A stretch of 39,200 bases of DNA from Clostridium puniceum (GTDB lineage Bacteria; Bacillota; Clostridia; Clostridiales; Clostridiaceae): the NCBI RefSeq assembly GCF_002006345.1, contig NZ_LZZM01000200.1:1-39200 (forward strand), in the 5' to 3' direction. Positions 1 through 7,763 of the stretch are shown here, one piece after another. The first letter of the stretch is position 1, and each line of letters begins with the position of its first letter. A program made the translations under genes and the position numbers. The notes under the pieces were generated by a model. The model ran no database searches. It was not told the origin of the DNA and saw only the letters and a program-made list of their open reading frames with translations.

Positions 1-13
1 AGCCTATATTCTT

Positions 14-48
14 AAGATAAAATTAATATTTTTTAAGTAATTATCTTA
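14..48 (-). terminator. Weak hairpin after the rhomboid gene
   Basis: TAAGATAA near 13-20 pairs with TTATCTTA at 41-48, just beyond the stop codon of the minus-strand rhomboid gene. The stem is short, AT-only and lacks a good U-tract, so termination here is only a possibility. Confidence 0.3.
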
Positions 49-51
49 TAA

Positions 52-1047
52 TCATAATATTCTTTTATTTTTTGATGTCCTATAAATAATATATCCTATT
101 AGCATACCTCCAATAAGCCCTCCAATATGACCAAAATTATCAATATTTTTTATGCTTAATCCTATAAATAAATTTATTATTATTATTTGCAATAAACTTG
201 ACAAATATTTTTTTTCTATTTTTTCTCTTTCTATAATAGCAAAAGCTAATAATGCCCCCATTAAACCAAATATACCACCTGATGCTCCAACCGAAATGCT
301 ATATGGACTCATTAAGTAACTTAACAAAGATGATGTTATACAAGAAATAATATAAATAATGAAATATTTCTTAGCACCGTAAATCTGGTGAATTTGCGGT
401 CCAATTATGTATAAAGAATACATATTACAGCCTATATGAATAATACCTGAATGTAAGAAAGCACAAGTCAACAATCTCCATACTTCTCCATTTTCAATAA
501 GTAGATTATATTTAGCTCCAAGACTTATTAATACCTCATTTGATGATCTTCCAGTACTATAGATTTCAAATTGTGTAATTAGAAACATTATTCCATTTAT
601 TGATATTATAAATAATGTCAGAATTTTATCTTCAAGAAATCTTTCTTTTTTACGTGAATTATTTATCTTGTGACTTCTCATCGTACTATTAAATATCTGC
701 TCTAATGGTGCACAGGAATTATCACACGATATAACTTTATAATTTTTTTCATTTATAATCAGTTTATTGGGGATTAATGATTCATTCCCACATGCGTATT
801 CTTTGTCAGATAAAATTATCATATTTAAAGAAAATGATTTTCCTAAAGCTTTTACATATCTAATAGCTTCTGAATAGTCTGTATCTTTTCTTTCATCACG
901 GCTTATTAAAACACAATATATTCCATCTCTTAATTCTTTAACTGCCAAAAATACTTCTTCTTTATAAAAATCGCTATAGTATTGCTTCATATAAAAATTC
1001 TCTTTATTTATTAAAATTTTATAAAAATCTTCTTTGAAATTTTTCAT
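52..1047 (-). CDS. Rhomboid family intramembrane serine protease
   Basis: Predicted membrane-embedded serine protease that cleaves substrates within or next to a transmembrane segment. The 331-residue protein has a soluble N-terminal region of about 135 residues that I do not recognise, then a rhomboid core with several membrane helices from about residue 142. Visible motifs are HxxxN (His204 to Asn208), GASG with the nucleophile Ser256, and GHIGG with the catalytic-dyad His307. All key residues are present, so it should be active. The extended N-terminus is longer than in minimal rhomboids such as GlpG and may be a regulatory or sensing domain. It lies downstream of pepF on the same strand, separated by a hairpin-forming spacer, so it probably is not tightly co-transcribed. 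Natural substrates cannot be inferred. Confidence 0.92.
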   Translation of the reverse strand: MKNFKEDFYKILINKENFYMKQYYSDFYKEEVFLAVKELRDGIYCVLISRDERKDTDYSEAIRYVKALGKSFSLNMIILSDKEYACGNESLIPNKLIINEKNYKVISCDNSCAPLEQIFNSTMRSHKINNSRKKERFLEDKILTLFIISINGIMFLITQFEIYSTGRSSNEVLISLGAKYNLLIENGEVWRLLTCAFLHSGIIHIGCNMYSLYIIGPQIHQIYGAKKYFIIYIISCITSSLLSYLMSPYSISVGASGGIFGLMGALLAFAIIEREKIEKKYLSSLLQIIIINLFIGLSIKNIDNFGHIGGLIGGMLIGYIIYRTSKNKRIL

Positions 1048-1077
1048 ATTTATCTACCTATTATCCTATAAAAATTT

Positions 1078-1149
1078 AATGCACAATTCATAGTTGGCGA
1101 AATTTCATTTCTTACCTACAGTTCCTATAGAGGGTTTGAATTGTGCATT
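1078..1149. repeat. Inverted-repeat spacer between pepF and the rhomboid gene
   Basis: A perfect 13-bp inverted repeat, AATGCACAATTCA (1078-1090) and TGAATTGTGCATT (1137-1149), encloses 46 bases that hold a smaller stem (GAAAT/ATTTC). There is no U-tract, so it is not a typical intrinsic terminator. It fills nearly all of the 111-base gap. It could be a transcript-processing structure or a copy of a small dispersed repeat. Confidence 0.45.
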
Positions 1150-1158
1150 TTATAAAAT

Positions 1159-2946
1159 TTATGAATTATCTATCATATCTAAAAGCTCATTAAATCTCTT
1201 TATAGTAGCTTCTATCGGTTCATTTGTAGTCATATCCACTCCTGCATTTTTTAAAATATTTATTGGATAATCACTGCCACCAGATTTTAAGAAGCCTTTG
1301 TATTTTTCAACTGCATTTTCTTTTCCTTCTAAAATTGATTTTGAAAAAGCTGATGCTGCTGCATACCCTGTTGCATATTGATAAACATAGAAATCAGAAT
1401 AAAAATGAGGAATTCTTGACCATTCTATATCTATTTCTTTATCTACTACCATTTCACTTCCAAAATATTTAACATTTAAATCATGCCATACCTTATTATA
1501 GTCTTCGGCTGTCAATGGTACTCCTTTTTCTAAAGTTTCATGAGTATAAAGTTCAAATTCTGCAAACATTAACTGTCTAAATACTGTTGTTCTGATTTGC
1601 TCTAATTCTTGATTTATTAAATAAAGCTTCTTTTTTTCATCTGTTTCTTTTTCAATTAAATGATGAATAAGTAAAGATTCATTTGTTGTTGATGCTACCT
1701 CTGCACAAAACAAAGTATAGTTTGCATAGTAATATGTCTGCTCTTTTCTCGAATAATATGAGTGAATCGAATGCCCCATTTCATGGGCTAAGGTTGATAC
1801 ATCATTTAACTCATTATTATAATTTAGCAATACATAAGGCAACGTATCATATCCCCCCCATGAATAAGCTCCACCTTTTTTGCCTTTATTTTCATATATA
1901 TCTATCCATCCATCTTTTATCCCACTTTTAAATACGTCTAAATATTCTGTTCCAAGTGGTTTCAATGCTTCTAATACTATATCTAATCCTGTATTAAACT
2001 CTATTTTTTCCTTTGGCAGCTCAATAACAGGAACATATAAGTCATACATATGAATTTCATCTAATCCTAACAGTTTCTTCTTTATTTTAACATATCTATG
2101 AAGTGAATCTAAATTATCATTTATAACCTTTACTGCATTTTTATATACTTCTACAGGAATGTTGTTAGGATTTAATGATGCTTCTAGTGCATTATTATAT
2201 TTTCTCACTCTACTGCTAAAGTTGAAGGTTTTTATTGATGCTGTTAGGGATGTAGCTAAAGTATTTTTTAGCTTATCATATTCTCCAAATAATTTTCGAA
2301 AAGCATCTTTTCTCACTACTTTATTTTTACTTTTTATAAATGAAGAGTAATTTCCCTCAGTTAATTCAACTTCATTTCCCTCTTCATCTTTTATATTCCC
2401 AAATGTCATATCTGCATTAGTCAAAATACTATGAATTGCTGCAGGAGCATCTAAGCAGTCTGAAGCTGCTGCTAATAATTCTTCCATTTCTTTTGATAAT
2501 ATATGTGGTTTTTCTTTTAATATATCATTAATTAAGAATTCAAAGTCCTTTAATTCTTCTATTCTATTTATTTCAGCTTTAATAAATTTGTCTTCCAAGC
2601 TTAATATTTCTGGCACAAAGAAAGCTGTATAGCTTGCAAATTCAGCCATATATATATCAATTTTACTCATAAGACTTTGATACGTAGAATTTGATGTATC
2701 TTCATCTGATTTTAAATGTGCATAAATATATAAGTTTTCAGCTTTTCTAGATATTTTTTCATTTACTTTAAAATATTCTAGTATCATTTCTCCATTTGTT
2801 AATTTTCCAGAATAATTCTTTAATTTTACTGCTTCTTTTTTTAACTCTTCAAAATCTTTTTCCCATGCTTTTATATCTGTATATATCTTTTCCACTTTCC
2901 ACTTGAATTCAGCTTTTATTTCATCTCTTTTTTTTAATTCGCTCAT
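1159..2946 (-). CDS. pepF: Oligoendopeptidase F (M3 family zinc peptidase)
   Basis: Cytoplasmic zinc metallopeptidase of family M3B that degrades short peptides. The 595-residue protein has the usual length. The zinc-binding HEMGH motif lies at residues 388-392 (His388, Glu389, His392), with the third ligand probably Glu416 in FCAEVAS. There is no signal peptide. The ATG is preceded by AAAGGTG at good spacing. The gene sits between the unknown gene at 3078 and the rhomboid gene, all on the minus strand. Its 5' side carries a tandem CAGTTAA repeat element. The family assignment is secure; peptide preference is unknown. Confidence 0.96.
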   Translation of the reverse strand: MSELKKRDEIKAEFKWKVEKIYTDIKAWEKDFEELKKEAVKLKNYSGKLTNGEMILEYFKVNEKISRKAENLYIYAHLKSDEDTSNSTYQSLMSKIDIYMAEFASYTAFFVPEILSLEDKFIKAEINRIEELKDFEFLINDILKEKPHILSKEMEELLAAASDCLDAPAAIHSILTNADMTFGNIKDEEGNEVELTEGNYSSFIKSKNKVVRKDAFRKLFGEYDKLKNTLATSLTASIKTFNFSSRVRKYNNALEASLNPNNIPVEVYKNAVKVINDNLDSLHRYVKIKKKLLGLDEIHMYDLYVPVIELPKEKIEFNTGLDIVLEALKPLGTEYLDVFKSGIKDGWIDIYENKGKKGGAYSWGGYDTLPYVLLNYNNELNDVSTLAHEMGHSIHSYYSRKEQTYYYANYTLFCAEVASTTNESLLIHHLIEKETDEKKKLYLINQELEQIRTTVFRQLMFAEFELYTHETLEKGVPLTAEDYNKVWHDLNVKYFGSEMVVDKEIDIEWSRIPHFYSDFYVYQYATGYAAASAFSKSILEGKENAVEKYKGFLKSGGSDYPINILKNAGVDMTTNEPIEATIKRFNELLDMIDNS

Positions 2947-2964
2947 CTTAACACACCTTTCTTT

Positions 2965-3063
2965 CAGTTAACAGTTAACAGTTAAGGATGATATTCCTTC
3001 GGAATATATTTATATAAGTTGCAATTAGAAATTTATATAAATAAAATAATTATTCACTGTTAA
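2965..3063. repeat. MITE-like noncoding element with nested inverted repeats
   Basis: Three tandem copies of CAGTTAA (2965-2985) face ACTGTTAA at 3056-3063. Inside are a hairpin, ATATTCC/GGAATAT with a 3-base loop (about 2992-3007), and an inverted pair ATTTATATAA/TTATATAAAT. It occupies the pepF upstream spacer and has no coding capacity. The arrangement resembles small palindromic elements of clostridial intergenic regions, but copy number cannot be seen from one window. Confidence 0.4.
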
Positions 3064-3077
3064 TTGCTTACTTTTAA

Positions 3078-3479
3078 CTATTCTTGATATTCAGCTTCTT
3101 TTCCTTTTATTACTTCAAAGACTGTATTCATTTCTTTTTCTATTATTGCTACTAGTTCTTGTATTTTTTCTTTCATTACATCATACTCATCCTCATACTT
3201 AAATTTTATTATGTATGTAGGATTATATTCCTCTAAATCTTCTTCTATTTCATACCCTTTTTCTGTAAATGCAGTGCTATTAAATAAATCATATATTGCT
3301 GAGTATTCCCATTCTTCTACATTTTTATTTGTATCAAAATACATATATACAACTTTATCTAATACATAAAGCTTTTTTACAAATAAAGCCCCTTCATTTA
3401 CTTCAAAACTACCTAGTTCCTTTTTTATAAATCCCGTTTCCTTATCCTTCTCTATTAATACTAAACTTGAAAAATCCAT
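3078..3479 (-). CDS. Conserved clostridial protein of unknown function (possibly DUF6762)
   Basis: A 133-residue, acidic, soluble protein without signal peptide or membrane segment. It is rich in Glu, Lys and aromatic residues and has an amphipathic C-terminal helix (about residues 100-130). From memory the pattern (EEWEYSAIYDLFN, then an acidic YEIEEDLEEYNPT stretch) matches a small clostridial family labelled DUF6762, which has no assigned function. The ATG is preceded by a weak Shine-Dalgarno-like GGTGAC. It lies upstream of pepF on the same strand, separated by the repeat element. Nothing in the sequence indicates a reaction or partner. Confidence 0.75.
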   Translation of the reverse strand: MDFSSLVLIEKDKETGFIKKELGSFEVNEGALFVKKLYVLDKVVYMYFDTNKNVEEWEYSAIYDLFNSTAFTEKGYEIEEDLEEYNPTYIIKFKYEDEYDVMKEKIQELVAIIEKEMNTVFEVIKGKEAEYQE

Positions 3480-3835
3480 AATGTCACCATCCTATTAGTT
3501 TTATCCATATTAGACACTTAATTTATAAAAAATCAAAATCAATGTCTTATATAAAATTATATCAAAAAAGACATTTTATAACCATACAAATAAAGTATAG
3601 TTATAAAATGTCTTCAAATTTGCTATATATTTAGAAATTACTCTAATACTTATATTTTTTACTTTACTTTGTCAACGAGTTATAATTTTATTTTTTGTAA
3701 ATATATGGTAATATTTTCTTGTACTAAATTAAGATATAAAAACAGAAACTAACCTTAGATAATTATCCTTTTATTATATCTAAGTATTATTTTGTTTATG
3801 ATTAAATTTATTTTAAAGTAAAGGAGTTCCTGACT
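3480..3835. other. Intergenic region between divergent genes, with a strong hairpin
   Basis: This 356-base AT-rich gap separates the minus-strand unknown gene from the plus-strand orphan gene. Its one conspicuous feature is a 20-bp inverted repeat at 3568-3614. I found no convincing promoter with good -35 and -10 boxes at normal spacing for the plus-strand gene. Confidence 0.5.
3568..3614 (-). terminator. Strong hairpin with minus-strand U-tract
   Basis: Arms at 3568-3587 and 3595-3614 pair over 19 of 20 positions around a 7-base loop. On the minus strand the stem is followed by TTTTTT, which is terminator form. However, the next gene upstream on that strand is the dltB unit, separated by a plus-strand gene and a convergent terminator. 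It may catch antisense or read-through transcripts, or end a short unannotated RNA. Confidence 0.55.
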
Positions 3836-4246
3836 ATGATAAATAACATGTATCTTGAAGCTGAAGCATTTGCATATAAAAAAAGAAAAAGACTTGAACG
3901 AAGCATTTTATTGAAATCTAAGCGAAAAAAAACGCTCCATTTAATGATTTCTTTAGTTCTTATAACTATAACTTCTATTTTTATAACCAATAACTTATAT
4001 GTAAGTAGCAATTCTAAAGATCTTGGATTTGCTGTAGAACATAATTTAACTACCGGCTTTTCATCTGAAAATAAGCTCCTCCGTGTTCAAAAAATGTCTT
4101 TAGTTTATTTTGATGGTGAAACCGCTATTGTAGAAGCTTCTGGACTTTCTAAAAATCCACCTCACCAAATAACTTCTGTTAAAGGAAGTTTTAAAAAGGA
4201 TAATAATAAGTGTTGGATTTTTGAAAAATTTTTACCTTCAAATTGA
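3836..4246 (+). CDS. Orphan single-pass membrane protein of unknown function
   Basis: I do not recognise this 136-residue protein. It begins with a strongly basic segment of about 34 residues (many Lys/Arg), followed by one hydrophobic helix (about residues 35-53) and an extracytoplasmic domain of about 80 residues. By the positive-inside rule the N-terminus stays in the cytoplasm and the C-terminal domain, which contains two aromatic-rich strands, lies outside. AAAGGAG precedes the ATG by 9 bases, which makes the start credible. It is the only plus-strand gene in the first 7 kb, and it ends at a convergent terminator shared with dltB. Confidence 0.7.
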   Translation: MINNMYLEAEAFAYKKRKRLERSILLKSKRKKTLHLMISLVLITITSIFITNNLYVSSNSKDLGFAVEHNLTTGFSSENKLLRVQKMSLVYFDGETAIVEASGLSKNPPHQITSVKGSFKKDNNKCWIFEKFLPSN

Positions 4247-4254
4247 AATAAAAT

Positions 4255-4301
4255 GACTCTAATATATAAATGAAATTTAAATTTATCTATATATTAGAGT
4301 C
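4255..4301. terminator. Bidirectional terminator between the orphan gene and dltB
   Basis: GACTCTAATATATA (4255-4268) pairs perfectly with its complement at 4288-4301. Outer flanks AAATAAAATGA and TCATTTTATTT extend the stem and supply U-rich tails on both strands. It sits exactly between two convergent genes. Confidence 0.8.
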
Positions 4302-4309
4302 TATTCATT

Positions 4310-5464
4310 TTATTTAAATAAAAAACCTGAAAATATAAGCATACCAAAACATACTATATGGAAAGTTACTACTATTTGTATGTAATTAAACCATTTTTTC
4401 TTTTTATGCTCTTTATAATGCTTGGATTTTCTTTGATATATATCCGTCAAAACCAATGCTGTTCCTTGATATAATCCATAAACTATATAATGCAAAGCTA
4501 GTCCATGCCACAACCCCATTATAAACATAGTAATAATTTGCGCTACATGAGAGGCCATAAATCTGCTTTTAAACCTTTTTTTTCTCATAGAATTTAAAAC
4601 AAATCTTGAAAAAATATAATCTCCAAACCATCTTGATAAAGATATATGCCATCTTGTCCAAAATTCTTTCATATCTTTACTCAAAAAAGGCTTATTAAAG
4701 TTTTCTGGTGTTTTGATTCCAAATATATAACTAGTACCAACTGCAAATAAACTATATCCTGCAAAATCAAAAAATAAATACATTGTATATGCATACATGT
4801 AATTTACACTATTTAACACATTTATCTCTGTAGGTATTTTTAATAACCAATATGTATCAATTAAATATGCTAATATAAATTTATAACCAACTCCCATAAA
4901 TATTTTCTTTAATCCTACTATTAAGTAGTCATTTATATATTCTTTCATTTCTAACTTGCTATTAAGTTCATCCTCAAATCTTTTCCATCTATCAATAGGT
5001 CCAGAACTTAAGGTTGGAAAAAATATAATAAAATATAAAAATGTTATAAAATTAATTTTTTCAATTCTTCCATCATAAATTTCAATTATTACTTGAATTA
5101 CTTTAAAATTTAAATATGATAATCCAATAAATCCAATATATGATGCATATGAGGTAACACCTGCAACTTTTGTTGAAATAACTGGTACCATAGATATAAA
5201 TAAAAATAACCAATACAAATATTTATTCTCTGTCTTTTTTCTTATAATCAAATACAAATATACTATAATAATTTCTAAAACTAAAAATGCTGAGAATAAT
5301 TTCAAACCTAAGGTAAAATCCATTATTAATATAATCATTCCTAAAGATGCAATTATTCCATAATACCTTGCATTGAAACCTCTTAATCTAAGTATTATTG
5401 CAGGAATAAATGTTAAAAACAAAATATATAAATACAAATAATCACCGTATTGTGTCAATTTCAT
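4310..5464 (-). CDS. dltB: DltB-type MBOAT acyltransferase
   Basis: Multipass membrane-bound O-acyltransferase of the DltB type. In canonical Dlt systems DltB moves D-alanine from the carrier DltC across the membrane for transfer to teichoic acid. The 384-residue protein has about ten hydrophobic helices and the MBOAT hallmarks: TRWHISLSRWFGDY around His273 and the catalytic His320 in MGLWHG. GGAGGC precedes the ATG. It is the third gene of a dltD-dltX-dltB unit, 62 bases after the small gene. No dltA (D-Ala ligase) or dltC (carrier) is adjacent, so its acyl donor is not settled: either DltA/DltC are encoded elsewhere or this copy uses another donor. Confidence 0.9.
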   Translation of the reverse strand: MKLTQYGDYLYLYILFLTFIPAIILRLRGFNARYYGIIASLGMIILIMDFTLGLKLFSAFLVLEIIIVYLYLIIRKKTENKYLYWLFLFISMVPVISTKVAGVTSYASYIGFIGLSYLNFKVIQVIIEIYDGRIEKINFITFLYFIIFFPTLSSGPIDRWKRFEDELNSKLEMKEYINDYLIVGLKKIFMGVGYKFILAYLIDTYWLLKIPTEINVLNSVNYMYAYTMYLFFDFAGYSLFAVGTSYIFGIKTPENFNKPFLSKDMKEFWTRWHISLSRWFGDYIFSRFVLNSMRKKRFKSRFMASHVAQIITMFIMGLWHGLALHYIVYGLYQGTALVLTDIYQRKSKHYKEHKKKKWFNYIQIVVTFHIVCFGMLIFSGFLFK

Positions 5465-5526
5465 TTTATTGCCTCCAAATAAATATTTCTCTATTTCATA
5501 TTAATCTTAGTTAATAACATCTTAAT

Positions 5527-5643
5527 CTAAAATTGATTATATATAAATGGAATTTCAGTAAAGGGTTCAAATACCATTATAAAAATGGCTGCAACAACTA
5601 CAATTGAACTTATTAAAGAAAATATTATATCCTTATTTTTCAT
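5527..5643 (-). CDS. dltX: DltX-like small membrane peptide
   Basis: This is a 38-codon ORF starting with ATG at 5643, which overlaps the end of dltD by 11 bases in another frame. It encodes one hydrophobic helix (about residues 6-24) followed by a short tail ending in PFIYNQF. That ending matches the FIYNxF C-terminus typical of DltX, whose tyrosine is reported to carry the acyl group between DltB and DltD. There is no good Shine-Dalgarno for the ATG, so coupling to dltD is likely. An in-frame TTG at 5670, preceded by AAGGGATGG, would give 47 residues, close to usual DltX length, and may be the true start. Its position between dltD and dltB strongly supports the call. Confidence 0.82.
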   Translation of the reverse strand: MKNKDIIFSLISSIVVVAAIFIMVFEPFTEIPFIYNQF

Positions 5644-6823
5644 TATAATGTTTATAAAGTTCTTGTTCAACTTTAATCCATCCCTTCCATCCTAAGTGCA
5701 TTACATCATACATAAAATACGGTGTATATTCTTCATCTTTTAAATTTAAAACTTGAAAGCCTTTTTGTTCTGCAATTTTTTCAGCTAAATCATAAAAATT
5801 ATCTCTAGTTTCTTTAGTCATTCCGGTATGATCATACCATTTTCCATTTGTAGGAATTAAAACTATGTATGGTTTTATACCTAAATCAATACAGGTATCT
5901 AGATATAATTCGTAATCATTAAATTCTTTTGACTTCATTAGGTTAATTTTTTTCTTAGTATCTTTATGCGCTTGTATATTATCCTTTAAATATTTATTAT
6001 AATAGCTATCATCTACCATGAAATCATTATTTGTCACCTTGGTTTTTGCTTCTTCTTCTGCTTTTTCATATTCTTCATCCCAATTAATTTCTTTTAATTC
6101 CGTTCCTGTTTTTTTATCATTTAATAATTCTAATCTTCTATATAATAAGCCCTTGTCCTTAAGATCTACCATTTTTTCTCTACATACAAAATATGGAGTG
6201 AATAATATTTTTGCCACCTTATATAAAAAACCATCATTTGTATATAATTTAGAATAAATTTCTTCTGCTACAAACTCTGTGCTTCCAGATAATAAACTAT
6301 TTACTCTAGCTGCATAAGTTTTTTTGTTTTTTTCACTTATTTCAGGATTTGATAAATATTTATAGAATTGTACTGGTGCAAAATTAGCTTGAAAATTTTT
6401 AGCATCAACTCCACCTTCATCGCAAAACCACTGAAGAGAAAGAAATAATGCAATTTTCTTATCTTTATTTTCATTACTTTCACTACCTAAAAGCGCTGTA
6501 TGGTTTATAGTTTGAAAATATGCTCTCCCATTTGTAACCACATTCTCCATGCCTTTAGCCGGAAATATCTTTGTTGGCAATTGAGAAACTGGGACTACAA
6601 ATTCAGATGAACCTTGTAATGCAAGGTAATTATTTTTCATAAGATAATCGTTATATATAACACCTCTATCTTTATACATACTTCCATATGCTATATTTAT
6701 TTCTTGTAAGTCTTTCTTTTGCATCATCACTTCAATATTTTTATCTAAAAAGTTATTTAAAGAAATAACTGTTATTATACAAATAATAATAGGAAATAAT
6801 ACACATATAATTCTTCTTTTCAT
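5633..6823 (-). CDS. dltD: DltD-type SGNH-like acyl-transfer protein
   Basis: Membrane-anchored extracytoplasmic protein of the DltD family, which performs the last step of D-alanylation of teichoic acids outside the membrane. The 396-residue protein has an N-terminal anchor helix (about residues 5-24), the GSSEF motif at 71-75 with the catalytic serine, and the C-terminal DVMHLGWKGW motif with Asp373 and His376 completing the triad. AGGAGG lies just upstream of the ATG. It is the first gene of the dltD-dltX-dltB unit. Order differs from the classical dltXABCD operon, and dltA and dltC are missing here. Family membership is clear; the transferred group and acceptor are inferred only. Confidence 0.9.
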   Translation of the reverse strand: MKRRIICVLFPIIICIITVISLNNFLDKNIEVMMQKKDLQEINIAYGSMYKDRGVIYNDYLMKNNYLALQGSSEFVVPVSQLPTKIFPAKGMENVVTNGRAYFQTINHTALLGSESNENKDKKIALFLSLQWFCDEGGVDAKNFQANFAPVQFYKYLSNPEISEKNKKTYAARVNSLLSGSTEFVAEEIYSKLYTNDGFLYKVAKILFTPYFVCREKMVDLKDKGLLYRRLELLNDKKTGTELKEINWDEEYEKAEEEAKTKVTNNDFMVDDSYYNKYLKDNIQAHKDTKKKINLMKSKEFNDYELYLDTCIDLGIKPYIVLIPTNGKWYDHTGMTKETRDNFYDLAEKIAEQKGFQVLNLKDEEYTPYFMYDVMHLGWKGWIKVEQELYKHYNEK

Positions 6824-6873
6824 TTTATCCTCCTATATTTATTTTTTCAATTAATTCTACATAATTCTATTCA

Positions 6874-6902
6874 ATTCTATAATAAGTTAAAACTTAATTC
6901 AA
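6874..6902 (-). promoter_or_regulatory. Candidate promoter for dltD-dltX-dltB
   Basis: On the minus strand TTGAAT (6897-6902) is separated by 17 bases from TAGAAT (6874-6879), about 50 bases upstream of the dltD start. Both boxes deviate slightly from consensus. Several AATTCTA repeats surround the -10 region. Confidence 0.45.
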
Positions 6903-7012
6903 TATAGAAACAGCCTTAAATATTTTATTTTTTATATTTTTAAATTCTTTCTTGAATATTAACATATATGCTCTGAATAAATATTCAATTTGCAAAATTA
7001 TACTCATTATTA

Positions 7013-7042
7013 TTGCAAATCATTTGCAGTAAAGTGTATAAT
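7013..7042 (+). promoter_or_regulatory. znuC promoter overlapped by a Zur/Fur-type 7-1-7 palindrome
   Basis: TTGCAA (7013-7018) and a perfect TATAAT (7037-7042) are 18 bases apart and lie 28 bases before the TTG start. The -35 box is embedded in TGCAAATCATTTGCA (7014-7028), a perfect 7-bp inverted repeat with one central base. That 7-1-7 geometry is typical of Fur-family operators (Fur, Zur, PerR). Given the downstream zinc-type transporter, Zur repression is the most likely reading. Confidence 0.6.
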
Positions 7043-7069
7043 GTAATCATGTTTTAAGGAGTTGATTAT

Positions 7070-7741
7070 TTGATTAATATAAAAAATCTATCATTTTCAT
7101 ATACAAAAGGATCTGAATTATTAAAAAACATTAACCTTAATATTCCTAAAGGTGTTTATTTATCTATTCTTGGGGAAAACGGAAGCTGTAAAAGTACATT
7201 AATAAAGCTTATATTGGGTATATTAAAACCAGATTCTGGTAAAATTACTTTAACTTCAAATAAAATTTCTTACGTCTCTCAGCGATTAGATAATTTTAAT
7301 TCTGAATTTCCAATAACAGTTACAGAAGTGCTATCTTGTCATGCTAAAACTATTGGTATAAAAAACTCAAAAAATATTCATGAAGCACTGCACAAAGTTA
7401 ATATGTGTGAGTTTAGTGATAATTTAATTGGTAATTTATCCGGGGGACAGCAACAAAGAATTTTCATTGCAAGAGCGTTGATTGGAAATCCTGATTTAAT
7501 AATATTAGATGAACCCTCGACTGGAGTAGATGAAAAAAGTCAAAATGAAATTTATCCTCTACTACAGAATTTAAATATAGAGTTAGGAAAAACCATAATT
7601 TCTGTTGAGCATAATACTAAGGTTGCATTAAAATATTCAACACATATTTTAAAAATAGAGAATGGTAATCTAAATTTATTTACAAAAGAAGATTTTATGA
7701 AGTATTTAGAACTTGAAGCTTCATTATCTAAAATAATATAG
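7070..7741 (+). CDS. znuC: Zinc-type metal ABC transporter, ATP-binding protein
   Basis: Cytoplasmic ATPase that powers metal (probably Zn2+) import with the permease encoded 22 bases downstream. The 223-residue protein has Walker A GENGSCKST (residues 35-43), signature LSGGQQQR, Walker B LIILDEP and a switch His in SVEHN. The Gly that normally precedes the Walker A Lys is Cys40. From memory Bacillus ZnuC-type ATPases also lack that Gly (GASKST), so this looks like a family trait rather than a defect. The FNSEFPITVTEVL segment also resembles zinc-type relatives. TTG is the start, 8 bases after AAGGAG. No substrate-binding lipoprotein is adjacent. Confidence 0.88.
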   Translation: MINIKNLSFSYTKGSELLKNINLNIPKGVYLSILGENGSCKSTLIKLILGILKPDSGKITLTSNKISYVSQRLDNFNSEFPITVTEVLSCHAKTIGIKNSKNIHEALHKVNMCEFSDNLIGNLSGGQQQRIFIARALIGNPDLIILDEPSTGVDEKSQNEIYPLLQNLNIELGKTIISVEHNTKVALKYSTHILKIENGNLNLFTKEDFMKYLELEASLSKII

Positions 7742-7763
7742 TCATTAGGAAGGTATATAATAT

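Noticed and set aside
7172..7198. Walker A Gly-to-Cys change in znuC read as an inactivating mutation
   Set aside because: Zinc-type ATPases of Bacillus are recalled to have Ser at this position (GASKST), and all other ATPase motifs are intact, so the gene is not called a pseudogene.
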